The translations under genes were made by a program, and so were the position numbers. From Patiria pectinifera (taxonomy: Eukaryota; Echinodermata; Asteroidea; Valvatida; Asterinidae), in the NCBI GenBank assembly GCA_029964075.1, contig CM057147.1, positions 14,157,513 to 14,221,512 of the forward strand: a stretch of 64,000 bases of DNA. The letters are read 5' to 3'. Position 1 is the first letter of the stretch; each line of letters begins with the position of its first letter. Shown piece after piece: positions 46,973 through 58,310 of the stretch. Under the pieces are notes generated by a model, which was not told the origin of the DNA, made no database searches, and saw only the letters and a list, made by a program, of their open reading frames with translations.

Positions 46973-47208
46973 TGTGATTTGTTTTCGTTTTTGCTGAAAG
47001 AACGCACACCTTTTTTTGTGATCCGTGGACAGAACTTTAAAAGGGTTGTTGTGTTTAAAATTCTGTAACTTGAAAAGTACATGAGTGATTTGAATGATTC
47101 TTGTTCTAAAAGAAAGCTTATGAATTGGGCTTTCATATCCTAGATTTTGAAATGGGTAGATGCAGAACTTCAATAAAGCAATTGTCCCGACATTCACCCT
47201 GTGTTGAG
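46973..47208. mobile_element. Family H, right-half copy H2
   Basis: It matches 42222-42462 of H1 (TTGTGATCCGTGGACAGA, then ACTTGAAAAGTACATGAGTG) and ends GTCCCGACATTCACCCTG, with a small deletion near the terminus. Without its left half it cannot fold as H1 does. Confidence 0.8.
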
Positions 47209-49652
47209 AAGGTATTGCAGGATAGTTCAGGTTGCCTTCTTCAAAACCTCTGAAAACCTGTTCTACTCCCCTCGGGCCTCGGGCTAGAAATGCAGAATCT
47301 CCCACAATTTGTTTCTTTAAATAATATTAACCCACATCCGACCTCATGCAGAATCTACATTCAAATGTACGCTGAGTTCACAGAACTCTCCCAATATATT
47401 TTGTTCTCCTCCTGTTCCTTCCGTTCTTAAGTGAATAAGTGCTATTTGTTTCTGTCCTCCCTCGCAGGTCATGATTTCAATAAACCAAAAACAAAAATGC
47501 CTTTGTTCGCCCAGTCCCTTCTTCCAATTAGGCGGCCTAATCAGTCTGTCAGGTGTAATTGGATCGTAAATAATTCACGGTCAGAAAAAAAAAAATTCGC
47601 TGGCCGAACTCGGAAGCCGATTGGATTTTTTTTTTGATTGGCTGAACTTGATAGATTCCAGTCCTCCGGCTTTTCTGTCCCTTTCCCTGACTCCCAGAAT
47701 AACTTCCTTTTTTCTTGAGAGCGTTATTAACATGGTGTGTGGCTTTCACTTCTCGTTGGAATCGCTCAACTCAGATTTAATTTCTGCCCTTTTTTTCTCC
47801 CCCATCTCTCTATCTCGATAATGTAAAACCTTGTTAGCTTCAATCAACCAGTAACTACATCAATTCCATTCTACTCTGCACACAGCACGACTAATCCAAT
47901 TTGTGGTAAAGCTTTTATTTTTGTTTTTTTTCTTCTGGTATCGGTTCCACCTTCATTCGTTCTGGTTTGCCTTAATCCAAGCCCATCCAAAGGAGACATT
48001 TTCTTGTGTTCTCGTTCACCTCGCAATTTCCGTCCCTGGAAAGCTACGCACAAACACACTCAGTTATTTTCCAATTAGGCTCGGGTGATTGGTTCAAATT
48101 GATACACTCGCAATGGGAAAGGATAGTGCCTGCCTTTCAAAAAGGAAAAAAAAAATTGAAAAAAAAATTGGGGCATTACTGAAAGAAAAAAAATTCTTGG
48201 CCTCCCAGGAGAAGGGAGAGTTAGTGGGCAGTCCCTTCGTCATCGTTTCTGATAATTACACGGTGCGAAGGAATCAGCAGGTGCAGAGAACCGGCTAAGG
48301 GAGGGGACCGGGCAACCCACTGCTTTCTGAGCCGCGGTCGCATCACCGCGCCAGCAAGGGGCAAATTTGGATCTATCAACACTTAATTTGCCACATTTTT
48401 TTTTCTCCCATTCTCTGTAACACATCAGTTTTGTTTTTTTCAGAAACTGTTACACTTTCCAATTTTTTGGAGGGTTTGTTTTATCAAATCCATTGCCGGC
48501 ACACCACTGCTCAAGAATGTCGTGCACTTTTGCGCAAATATTTGTTATTGAGACTTGCTCCTTGGGCGATAATCATGCGCGCATTTGTTTTGATTAAATT
48601 TTGGGGACATTTACCGTAAATGTTGGGTGGGCGGAAACGGCAACATTGCCCCCGCGATTAGCAATCCACTCAAAAGTGCGACTGTCACGAAGTGTGTACC
48701 TAACTCCTTGATTTACGAACTCTAATTTGCTTAGCCTGTCACAATTTACATCCCTGGATTAAAAAAAAGAAATTGCCTCTTGTATCCTGTCTCTTTTTGT
48801 TGGTCATTGATGCTTGGAATGAAAGAACCAGACTATTGTGCTCTGGTTACTTGTAAGAGTGTTGAATAGGCTTTGCGTAGCAATTAATTCAGAGCTTTTC
48901 ATTTCAGGTGAATCACTTAGCAGGCTTGTGGTCGCTGGTTGGTAGAATTATACAAAAACACGGACCCCTTAGTAGGTATCAGATTAATAGATTCAAGAAA
49001 ACAGTCTTTTGAACCGCCTTGTTAACTCCTGTGGTGTACTTAGAGTTGAGGTTTTTCTTTTCATTTCCAAGTTTGGGGATTCTTCGGAGATGGATCACAC
49101 ATCCTGGAGAGAATCTTGGCCACGCAATAACAAAATTGTGTTTCTCCTCACTCGGCAATTAGAAAAGGGAGACAAGGAGCACTTGCCAGCATTCTATTTT
49201 CAGCTTTAGTTTTGAAAGGTTTTTGGTGTGAATACTGATGTTTGAAAGTTTAAAAGAAATTGATGTTTGCATAAATTACGTTGGAGGGATAAAAAAAAAA
49301 CCAGGTTTTCATGTGTGATGTTCTTGTCCTCATTAAAAACAAAGAAATGCAGCAAATTAGCGGTACTTGCATTATAAATGCAGTGATTTACGTGTAAGAT
49401 ATTGCTGTGTTACTCTCCATACAGAAAGTTGTGTTTTCTTTACTTTCTTATACTGTCTGCTTTCCAAAATTATTCTGTCATTTAAGATGACTTCTTTTTA
49501 AAATTTAACTGTTGAGTTATTTGTTCATGTACCTATAAAGTTCTTTGATTTTTATAAACTATTGAAATTACGAATTGAAAATATAAGAGAAAATTGAAAA
49601 AAAAAAAAAAATTAAAAATGATAACTAAGGAAATACAGGTGAAAAAAAAAGG

Positions 49653-49925
49653 TAATAGGCCCCTATCTGCTCCGTTCACAAGTACCCCCTCACCGGTAGA
49701 GAAGGTACAGTTGGGGTGACCGAATGACGCCATCTTGCCTGACTGCAATATTTTGCCACAAAGCATGGCCACTGCATGTACATAGTATAAAATCCCCTGG
49801 TGTACGTGCGTCACACACAAGGAACGGTGCGCGCATCAACCAGCGAAAATGTAGTGTCCTGCCCATGGGACGTCGTTGCTAGGTATAAGGGCGCCCTCTT
49901 TTGTTGGCGCTCGGAACCCATATTG
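49653..49925 (-). repeat. Family F repeat, inverted copy F2
   Basis: It reads as the reverse complement of F1: AGTACCCCCTCACCGGTAGA, GACGCCATCTTGCCTGACTG and AAGGGCGCCCTCTTTTGTTG. Visual similarity is roughly 80%. Confidence 0.75.
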
Positions 49926-52050
49926 TACAGAAGCAGGAAACTGAAAATTTGATTCAGTGTACACCGTAAATGGAAACACATTGGGAAAAAAATATAAGAG
50001 TCAAATGTAGAAAGAAGTAGGGAAAGTAAATGATTTGTTTTGAGTCTTGAAAATCAAAAGTTTGGCCATCACCCTGGGGTTTGGTCAGTATCAAATCAGG
50101 GCATAAATGATTATAGTGCGCATGTGCAAGGTATACCACCCCTAGAGTGGTAACAAGCATTTTGATGGACATTTTGAAAAAAAAGGGGTGATACCACCCA
50201 AAAAGCTGCAACCGCTGCAATGATATCACATATTTCCCAACTCTGGAGGTGTATACCTTGCCAAAAATCGCTTTGACGATTATTCTTATTTGATACCGGT
50301 GGCCAAAATTTTGTACCAAGGCTGATAGCCTACATGTAAGTGTAGGCAGCTCAGCAAGACACATTATGTACCATACCAGTACCGAAGAATGGCACATAGT
50401 ACGTGTATCATCTAATTATCTTTTCACAGGGTGGCACAAGCTGTAGGCGAGTCATATCAGGCCAAAGTTCTTCATCCACAAACAAAAACAAACCCATTCC
50501 AAAACTTCCCCACAACTCAATGGTCAGTTAGTCAGTGGCCGTCTTTGATGTGGTCACTCCTCTATACTCTGCCTGCATGCTGACACTGTGGTTCATAACA
50601 TGGTCAGTCCATTGTCTGACCATAGGACCCTAGCTCTATGGTCTGACCCTTGCTTGACCATGAATTGAAGGCACTGTCTAAAGAGTTTGGCAAAAGGTTT
50701 TGGACCCACACATATCCGCACAAACATCAAAGGAAACACCCCTCAAATGTAGAGATAACACCCCTTGTGTGGTTCAAGCCTGTTGCTGTTGACTCATCAC
50801 GGAGGATTATGGGATTAAGACCGTGGTCAGCATTGTGCAGACAGGATGTGTTATTTGGACACTTTAAAAGTCAGTGTTAATGACACACCATCATCAATAA
50901 GAGATGAACTTATGACCTTTAACCTTTGTGCAAAAGCTACCTCACCATTTTCAGGGTATTTGTGTGGGTTACTTAATTGAATTTAACTTGCCCAGCAGGT
51001 ATACCTGGTATGGAATTTTTGCTTGATGACTAATATCAATTGATACCCGGAAATTACCCACTGGCAAAAGAATGGCAAATGGTAATGAAAAAGACTTAGC
51101 ATTTTTTTTAGTAGCTGTAATAAACCACTCCCTTTTGAGACCATGAACATAAACTCCAATCTACTTAAGTCTGGAATTTGTGGTGATTGGACTCTGACAA
51201 GATGCAATTCCAGCTTTGAATTGCTGCATTAAGTGTGGTTAAACGACAAACTTTAGGGGGAAAAACACATAAACAGGTCATTTTCAGCAGTTAAAACTTT
51301 TTTTATCAGATGTTTTTTTCTTTTTGTCATGTACTGGACTCCATATCCCTTTTCTTGGATAAACCTGCAATATTCATGTATCATACATGTACATGTACAT
51401 GATGAACCTTACACTGTGTTGCCATTAGGTACATCATAGAGCAAGTACATTTGTACATGTTGCCACACAGGTAGTAATAATAATGAGTCATGCTGCACAA
51501 CCAAAGCCCAGGTATTTATGACCTGGGGTTTATCACTTAATGACCTTACCATATCTTGTCTGAAAACCAGGGATCCAGATTTACCTTGATCATGCCTTGA
51601 TCAAGCCAAAAGCAATGCATTCATGAGTACATGGGCTGTACAATGTACGTGTCCATGTAGAGTACAATGTAGTTCCGGAAACTCATACAGTCAGTCAAAA
51701 AAAAGTAAAAATTGGGAAGGGGTTTTGGGCACCTTGAGTTAGACACGAGCTGAAAGATTTCTGAGTCATGTTTCGCTGTTTAGAGTAATTTAAAGGCTTT
51801 CTTACCATTTTCTGTTGAAGATTTTACATTTTCTAACATTTCTGTTACACCCGCCTTCAGATTTTGGTTGCAGCCATATTCCCCCTTTTAACTTCAACAG
51901 AACTTGCTTACGAAATCTGGAGTTATAGTACATCCCAACACTTTCAGAACTCAAAACTCAGACTCAAGGTTGGAGACATTGAATATGTACATGTACCTGG
52001 GCAAACTAACCAATCATGTTTGTTTCCTGTCCTTTCTTGTTTCTCTTTAG

Positions 52051-52203
52051 GGCCAAAGCAAGGCGTGGCATTCGGGTGATTGACGTCCACCCAGCCAATC
52101 AGAATGCATGGGACATCTCATACCGGGTCAAGCAAAGGGGTGGTTCCACCATGGTGACAGTGCTGAGGGGTGGAGCTACAGGTGCCCCGCCCACAGAACA
52201 GAG
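52051..52203 (+). CDS. TMEM132 family protein, exon 3
   Basis: The 153-nt exon, with acceptor ttctctttag before 52051 and donor gtactt at 52204, is phase 2 in and phase 2 out. It continues the frame from CVIR with AKARRGIRVIDVHPAN, then WDISYRVKQ and VTVLRG. This corresponds to the TMEM132 segment with the pattern RAKVKKGV-x-I-x-GV-x-A, W-x-V, then VIVCQKK in vertebrates. The length is an exact multiple of three, so skipping this exon would keep the reading frame and remove 51 residues of the extracellular region. Residues 284-335 of the prediction. Confidence 0.88.
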
Positions 52204-55200
52204 GTACTTAAAGGGACACCAATACAAACTTCTTTTTTAGAAATCTTATTTGACGATTGATCAGGACCCAGACTTCATGGAGTTGCCGAGCCACAAATTT
52301 TGATAAGGAATTTAATTGATACGTGTTAAGCAAAAGTAAGCTGAGCACCATTTGCAAGTGATATACATCCCATGGTAATTTGGCTGGTAACCCGGTTTTG
52401 CTCAGCAAACATTTCTGTGCTTACATGTATTCGAATTACTTCCTTACTATTAGAATTAATTACACGCACCTATGGCAGCGGCTGCAGCTACTTTGGACCT
52501 TTTAGAAATTGGCCCCAGAATACCAGTAGATGTCATGAAGCTGCATACAGGAAGTATTTGTTTAAACAAAACCAGGTTATCGGCAAAATTGTCATGTGAT
52601 GTACTGGTACATACTGCTTGTGAATGGTCCCCAGGAGATTTCTGCCCACTACATTAATTTACGAAGCAATATTTTCTGCTAAGCAGCTGCATGAATTAAG
52701 GCCTGAATCTTGTACTTTCTATTACATGCATTTAGGTTGATGGAGAGCCAATAGCACATCACATTTTACATGAAGCGCTTTTTGTGAGCAGTTGGCAGAA
52801 TGTCTATTAATTTGATTCCTGAAACCCCAGCCGTACCGGTACATACGCACGTTCAAAATTTCAAGAGATTTTCACTAACTTTTACTTCAAAAAATTCCTT
52901 CCTTCCAAAGTCCATTACTCAAGAAGATGATGGCGTACACAACTCTCGGATTTAAAGATACTTGAGACTCTTTAAGAAAAAAATAAGACGGTCAATTGTG
53001 GCAAGCTGAGGATTCTGTGACATTTGAGTCCCATCATGCCTATCTCCTCGACTCGATGAAATCGTGATCCGGAAAGTTGACCCTAATCCCCCGAACCTCG
53101 GCTTTTGACCTGCTCACTATAGCAAGACGGAACGAGACATAATCCCCTGGATGCGCATCCAGAGTCCAGAGCAAGTCACCCCACTTTAGGGAGATATAAG
53201 TGCTCGCTCACTGATGTAATCAACTTGATTCCCTCTTCGTTCAAGAAACGAGGGGGTAGAGAACATTGAACTTGGTTTCTTACATTTGGATGATTTGGAA
53301 AATAAGTGGCCGGGAAAAGAAAAAAAATGGGTTCTTGAAGAGTGCCCGCACTTGGAACCAGCATGTTAATTAAACCCTCTGCAATGACTTACCGGCACCA
53401 GAATAATTAACCAACGAGATGAAATGCTCATGTTTAATAATTTTTGAGAAATTTTAAAGGATATCTGATTGCGCAACTTTTTCTGGGACACCATGTACCG
53501 TCGTTTACTTAAAAAGTTAATCATCAAACATGAAGTATCTTGTAATATAATCCTATGGGTAGAATAATGACATGTTGTAGGCATCTTCACAAAAGTGCAC
53601 ACAAACACACAAAATTGAAAGCCTGCATCACATGTTTGTGGTGTACAGGCTTGAAAATCTCAAATAAATATACAAAAGCTTGTTAGGGGAAAATGTACAA
53701 GATTTAATACTTAGTTGTCCAGGTTTGTTTAAAACTGGAGTCAAAGTGGGTTGTATTTAAGACCCCACCGGGACGCTATAAATACTGCACTGTCTTTCTT
53801 TCTTTTTCAGTTCATTTGTACGCAATCGAACAAAATAAAAAGAGAATATCTCTGGGTTTAGTGACGCCAGCAGTCCCCCAGAAGTATTAAGGGTGGGCTT
53901 AAGCGGAAAATGAGTTCAGCCAAACTTTTCATCCGGACGATGATATACTGTCTTATTTCTCAGACTGCATGTCGCTTTGGGGACAACCCTTTGTAACAAA
54001 GGAACCAGTGGGAGACCGAGACTATACTAGCGTTTCCCAGACCAAAATTATATCGGCCGGGAATACACCAGGGGACAAGCAAGTAGGGGGCAAAAATTCA
54101 GACCAAAATTTTTTTTGTGGAAAAAAAAAAGATTTATGCTTGATGTAATCAACTCATCAGTTGAACTTGAAGTGGGGCAAGTTGTTCGAAAAAATTTTTT
54201 TTTTTTTTTGCTGGCCGTAAGGTATGAAAATTAATTTCACACCCGAGAGTTGGTCGCTCAGAGCTGGACCCAAGTTTCTGGGAATTTAGTCGACATTTAT
54301 GAGGCAATCTGTTAGGTCACAAATCATTTCCCCTGGACGGATGTGTGAACAGTCGTAAAATGTGGAAATTGCTGAACACAAAAGGTTCAACAGATGAAAG
54401 TTAAAAAGTAGAACAGCCTTTTTGGTTGTTAAACTTCCAGACTTCTTTGTTCATTGAAGACAGAAATAAATACAATGCTCAATGGTTCGGTTAGTTTGAA
54501 TTCTAACAAACAAAACCCTGAAACTAACTCCTTCCGACTGTAATTTCACTCCAATTTCCCCGGGACCCACCACCGTTATTTTCCAAAGTCCCAAAGTTTC
54601 AAAGGGAGTCCATTGCGCACCAAAAGCATGCCGTATTGCAAGGCAATCCTTTCCAATTTGAACTGCCTGCTCTTTGCCTTGATCTTGGGGCTATAGGTTT
54701 TCATTAGCAATAGCTTCTCATTTACCTCTGCCGTAACATACGATATTCCCGCGTTTACTTCTCAAAAAAAAATTTCCCCTGAACCCCTTTCGGAAATTGA
54801 GCAGGAAAATAGAAAAATAACTCCAGTTGGGCTGCAATCAACCCGGAGTTAATGCAGTTCAGGAATAGTAAAACCCCATGGGTACTTGGGCAAATTCAAA
54901 ATTGTTTTGTGCCAACTCACTACAGTTTGTTTTCCTGCTCTATATTTTGCTTGTTGTTTCCTGCATTGGAGTTGTTTGTCCCATCTTTTGAAGCAATTTC
55001 ATTTTTTTCAAATAACAGAAAACATTGGTTTATTACAGTTGCGTTCTCTGTGTTCTTCAACATATTCTTCTTCTTTTTTTTGGTATTAATAACTCTTTCA
55101 ATTTGTATGTTTTATTCCAATAAGAAAAACCTCTTTTTCCTTTTTTTTTGACGTCTGCAAACTTCTGAATGTTGAGAGTTGGTGAAGTTCTTTTCTACAT

Positions 55201-55387
55201 GAAGGTTTTTATGTGTACCTTTGATACTTACTGTGCCTCCTCATTTCTTTGTGGGAAATAAGTGTCAAAAATTGACTACACATGTAACGTGTTAACGAAG
55301 TATTAGTTACGTGCTAGAAAGTTTCTTTCAATACAAAGTTTTGTCCTATGCCAGTATTATGCTACCGGTATAAGCTTTATAATGAAA

Positions 55388-55455
55388 TGGAACGTGAACC
55401 CACAACCTCCGCGAAACTAGTGCAGACGTCTCAGCCACTTAACCACAAATGTCAA
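55388..55455 (-). repeat. tRNA-like SINE head, degraded
   Basis: On the minus strand, TGTGGTTAAGTGGCTGAGAC resembles an A-box region and GGTTCACGTTCC a decayed B box 45 bp away, with GCGGAGGTTGTGGGTTC between. This is the layout of many tRNA-derived SINEs. There is no recognisable body, and it would not fold as a functional tRNA. Confidence 0.45.
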
Positions 55456-56639
55456 GAGCCTCTTAATCCAACAGGATTACATAACACGTAAAATTCTCAA
55501 AAAACTCTTTTGCATAATTCAACACCATTTCATTTCATCAATGTTGCCAAAATACATGTATTAAAGTTCCATGAAAAATTAGGAGCATTCAAGTTTGCCT
55601 CAGAGTCGCCCCTGAAATGATCAGTAAAACAAAACAACAAACATTCAGTACACCAACTCATACCAAATTACCCGAACTAACAGCATTGAAGTCATTTTCT
55701 TAAATCACCCTGCACAAATCCCTGTACTCATGGTACTCAAGTTTTTTTATCCGGTTGGATCAAAGCCTCAGAGGGTCAGAAGACGGGAAAATGAAAACAG
55801 CCTGTGCAGGTCAAACGAGGTCAAGTGTGCTCATGGCAGTTAATTTGGTGCGATGAAAGAAATCGTCCTCCACTCTTGAGGGTATTTTTTTCCCCTTTTT
55901 TCTACCAACACCAGATTTTGTTTGCTCCCCTCTGTAAAGCGAATGGCGCCTTTTCTGTATTCCCCTCGGTGAAAAACCTGCTAAATAGGAGTCTCTGATA
56001 AACAACGAATCGGAGGGGGAAAAATGGTGATTTTACTTTTTTGTTTGGAGGGGAAATGTGGGTTTTTCACGTACAGATTTTGAATAAGATTGTCTGTTGC
56101 GATAAGATCGTGAATGATAGCGGCACGCACAATGACAACACATGCCTATGTCGTCGTGAGATTGTTATCATGAACATTCCCAGAGGGAAGAAATGTCAAC
56201 AAGAACTGCAAGCTTGCATGCTCACTTTATTTTCAACTTCTTTTTTTGTTTTTTTTTGGTTTACCAATTTTAATCCCCTTTTCTGCCCATACTCACTAGG
56301 ATTCTGAGGATTTCTTTTGTTAAAGTGACGCCGTTTATTTGGGCAGGGCGTCAACACGCTAGGACTGTGATGAATTTGTCTTGACATGTAGCTCAAAAAT
56401 GAGGTTTTTATATAGTTTGGTTGACCTTGTTTTTTTTGCTTGAAATATTTCAGATGATTATCAACGGTACTTAGTATTTTGCACAATAATTGAAACTAGG
56501 GCAACAGACAGGTGTGGCAATGGGAGAGTATTAGATTAATATCAACCGGTCCTTCACAGCTTTCCAAAGTCTTGTCAAGTCAACGGTGCTTAATCTTTTG
56601 CAAAAAAATCAGAAATGGGACATATAAACATGTTCCAAT

Positions 56640-57093
56640 TTTAACCCTAACCTTCCAAAATCCTCCAAAATCCCCTTTGCAAAATGGAGGGTTTGCAGGA
56701 TTGAGGCTACATGGCAAAAGTGTGTTGCTGATTTTGGAGGATGCACTGTGTCAAGTTCTTGGGCCGGACCTTAAGTTGTTTATGCTCAGCCGTGCATAAA
56801 TTTAGGACTATAGTATATTATACTTGAAATCCTCCACACTGCTCCAGGATGTCACTGGCTCTGCCTCAACATATTGACAGTGATTGCTTTGAGGATTTTG
56901 CAGGATTGAGGCAGTGGTCACCCCTCCAAGGACCACATTCAAGAAACAACAGAGGATTTTGCAGGATTGAAGCTGTATGCTATTTTTACATTGAGGCAGT
57001 CGGAGGATTTTGCAGGATTGAGGCTACATCCTAGGAGGATTTTGCAGGATTGAGGTTACATCCTAGCAAAAATACCTAGGGAGTTGGGGTTAA
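56640..57093 (+). mobile_element. Family D element, copy D7
   Basis: It starts TTAACCCTAACCTTCCAAAA and ends CCTAGGGAGTTGGGGTTAAG. The right terminal unit (CTACATCCTAGGAGGATTTTG CAGGATTGAGG) is repeated once more than in the other copies. It is the longest copy and the one with both ends best preserved. Confidence 0.82.
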
Positions 57094-58132
57094 GGATGTG
57101 ACGTTTACACGTTGAAACGAAACAAATTCTAAATCGGTTTACAACTTTTCAAAACGTTTAAACCAAACCTACAGTTTTAAAAAAGGGACCTTCCGGTGCA
57201 TTTACGCGATCTTTCTTCCTTAAACATCCATAGTACAGATAATTAACAATATTTTCAAACATATTAAATCAACGAGGACTTGATTACATTTGGGGTATGT
57301 ACATGTAAGTCACTCTTTGTTGATTTATCATGTCAGTCATGCCAGTGCACAGACATACATATAATGGGCAGGCGTATGTGAAATAGCTTAATGTTTAAAC
57401 AGTATTCAAAACATTGGCTAAACGTTTACAAAAGTAAATGCAAAGTCAAATCGGTAATGGGGTGGCTAAGCAGAAGATATTGCTTGACAAATTTTGTGTG
57501 GTTAGCAGAAAAAGAGTGCAGAACCAGTTACAACAATATCCATCACATGACACTTTGGCTCGTAACCGGTTTCTGCCAAGCAAGTAATCTATGCGCTTAG
57601 CATATTTCAGTGCTAAGCAGCTCTGTGAAATTGGCCACTAAGCGTATATATGGATGCTCCACAAATGTGATGCGATCAAGCTACTGAGTCGTTTGTCGGG
57701 AACTTCATTAGGAGATTCAGGCCAAAATAGGGCCACTTCATCACATCACTTCATCACATCTCCTCGTGTTTTGACTTCCATAATTTTTCAACTAAAGATG
57801 GTGCCAGCATGCAGTTTTCACAGCAGTAATGCTGAGATTGTGCTCTTTTCAAATCAGTAAAAAAAAAAATGACCAGGGTCGACAAACGATTCATTTAGCT
57901 TGATCTCATAACAAATTGGCTATAGTCTGAAACAATGTTTTGCATTTTCACCACTGATCGAATTTTAGCGTAAATGTACAATGTACATGTGGTTATGCAA
58001 ATTTCAATCCTCCAATTTTTCAGTGCTATTGAGGCCCTGCTAACGGCTTTTTTCTTCATAAAATAATCTTTCAAAGTATAATATGGTAGTACCAATCAAA
58101 TGGTTTTGTTGGTTTTCATTAATTCCCCACAG

Positions 58133-58310
58133 TGGAGCTTCGGTAGATGTTCAAGCATTCACCGTGGAGTTTGAGATTGAGAACACGACGTCCAGCTCTC
58201 GTCTGGTCAACTGGCGCATTGACTACGAGCAGGAGCAGCACACAACCACTGTCGTCACAACCATACCGGTGGCCTCCACTTCTGGGCAGTCCATTATTCC
58301 TGTCGTTTGG
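58133..58310 (+). CDS. TMEM132 family protein, exon 4
   Basis: The 178-nt exon, with acceptor aattccccacag before 58133 and donor gtaaat at 58311, is phase 2 in and phase 0 out. The peptide includes VDVQAFTVEFEIENTTSSS, LVNWRIDYE and SGQSIIPVVW. It matches the vertebrate TMEM132 pattern IDVEVE-x-x(n)-VTWQVEYP-x(n)-VSQKD-x-x-GVIPLAM. NTT is an N-glycosylation sequon. The exon covers residues 335-394 of the prediction, in the conserved middle domain of the family. Confidence 0.9.

Larger units (their letters stand above)
41040..52050 (+). other. TMEM132 intron 2 (11.0 kb)
   Basis: It contains H1, D5, D6, B4, an A/T-rich tract, B5/H2 and F2. Nothing recognised lies in 41046-41980, 42463-43436, 43781-44762, 45109-45730, 47209-49652 and 49926-52040. 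Of these, 47400-48360 is repeat-poor, of higher complexity and has several TAATTAG/TAATTGG-type words (for example 47526 and 47557), so it is a reasonable place to look for an enhancer. Confidence 0.85.
52204..58132 (+). other. TMEM132 intron 3 (5.9 kb)
   Basis: It holds E-like fragments at about 52285-52515 (GGTAACCCGGTTTTGCTCAG, GAAATTGGCCCCAGAAT) and 57460-57640 (GCTAAGCAGCTCTGTGAAAT), a possible tRNA-like SINE remnant at 55388-55455, and D7. Nothing recognised lies in 52700-55380, 55460-56640 and 57650-58120. The stretches 53030-53400 and 55740-56350 are of higher complexity and repeat-free. Confidence 0.85.

Noticed and set aside
50520-50660. Frequent TGGTCAG/TCTGACC words.
   Set aside because: Suggestive of a short degraded repeat, but no boundaries or inverted ends could be fixed.
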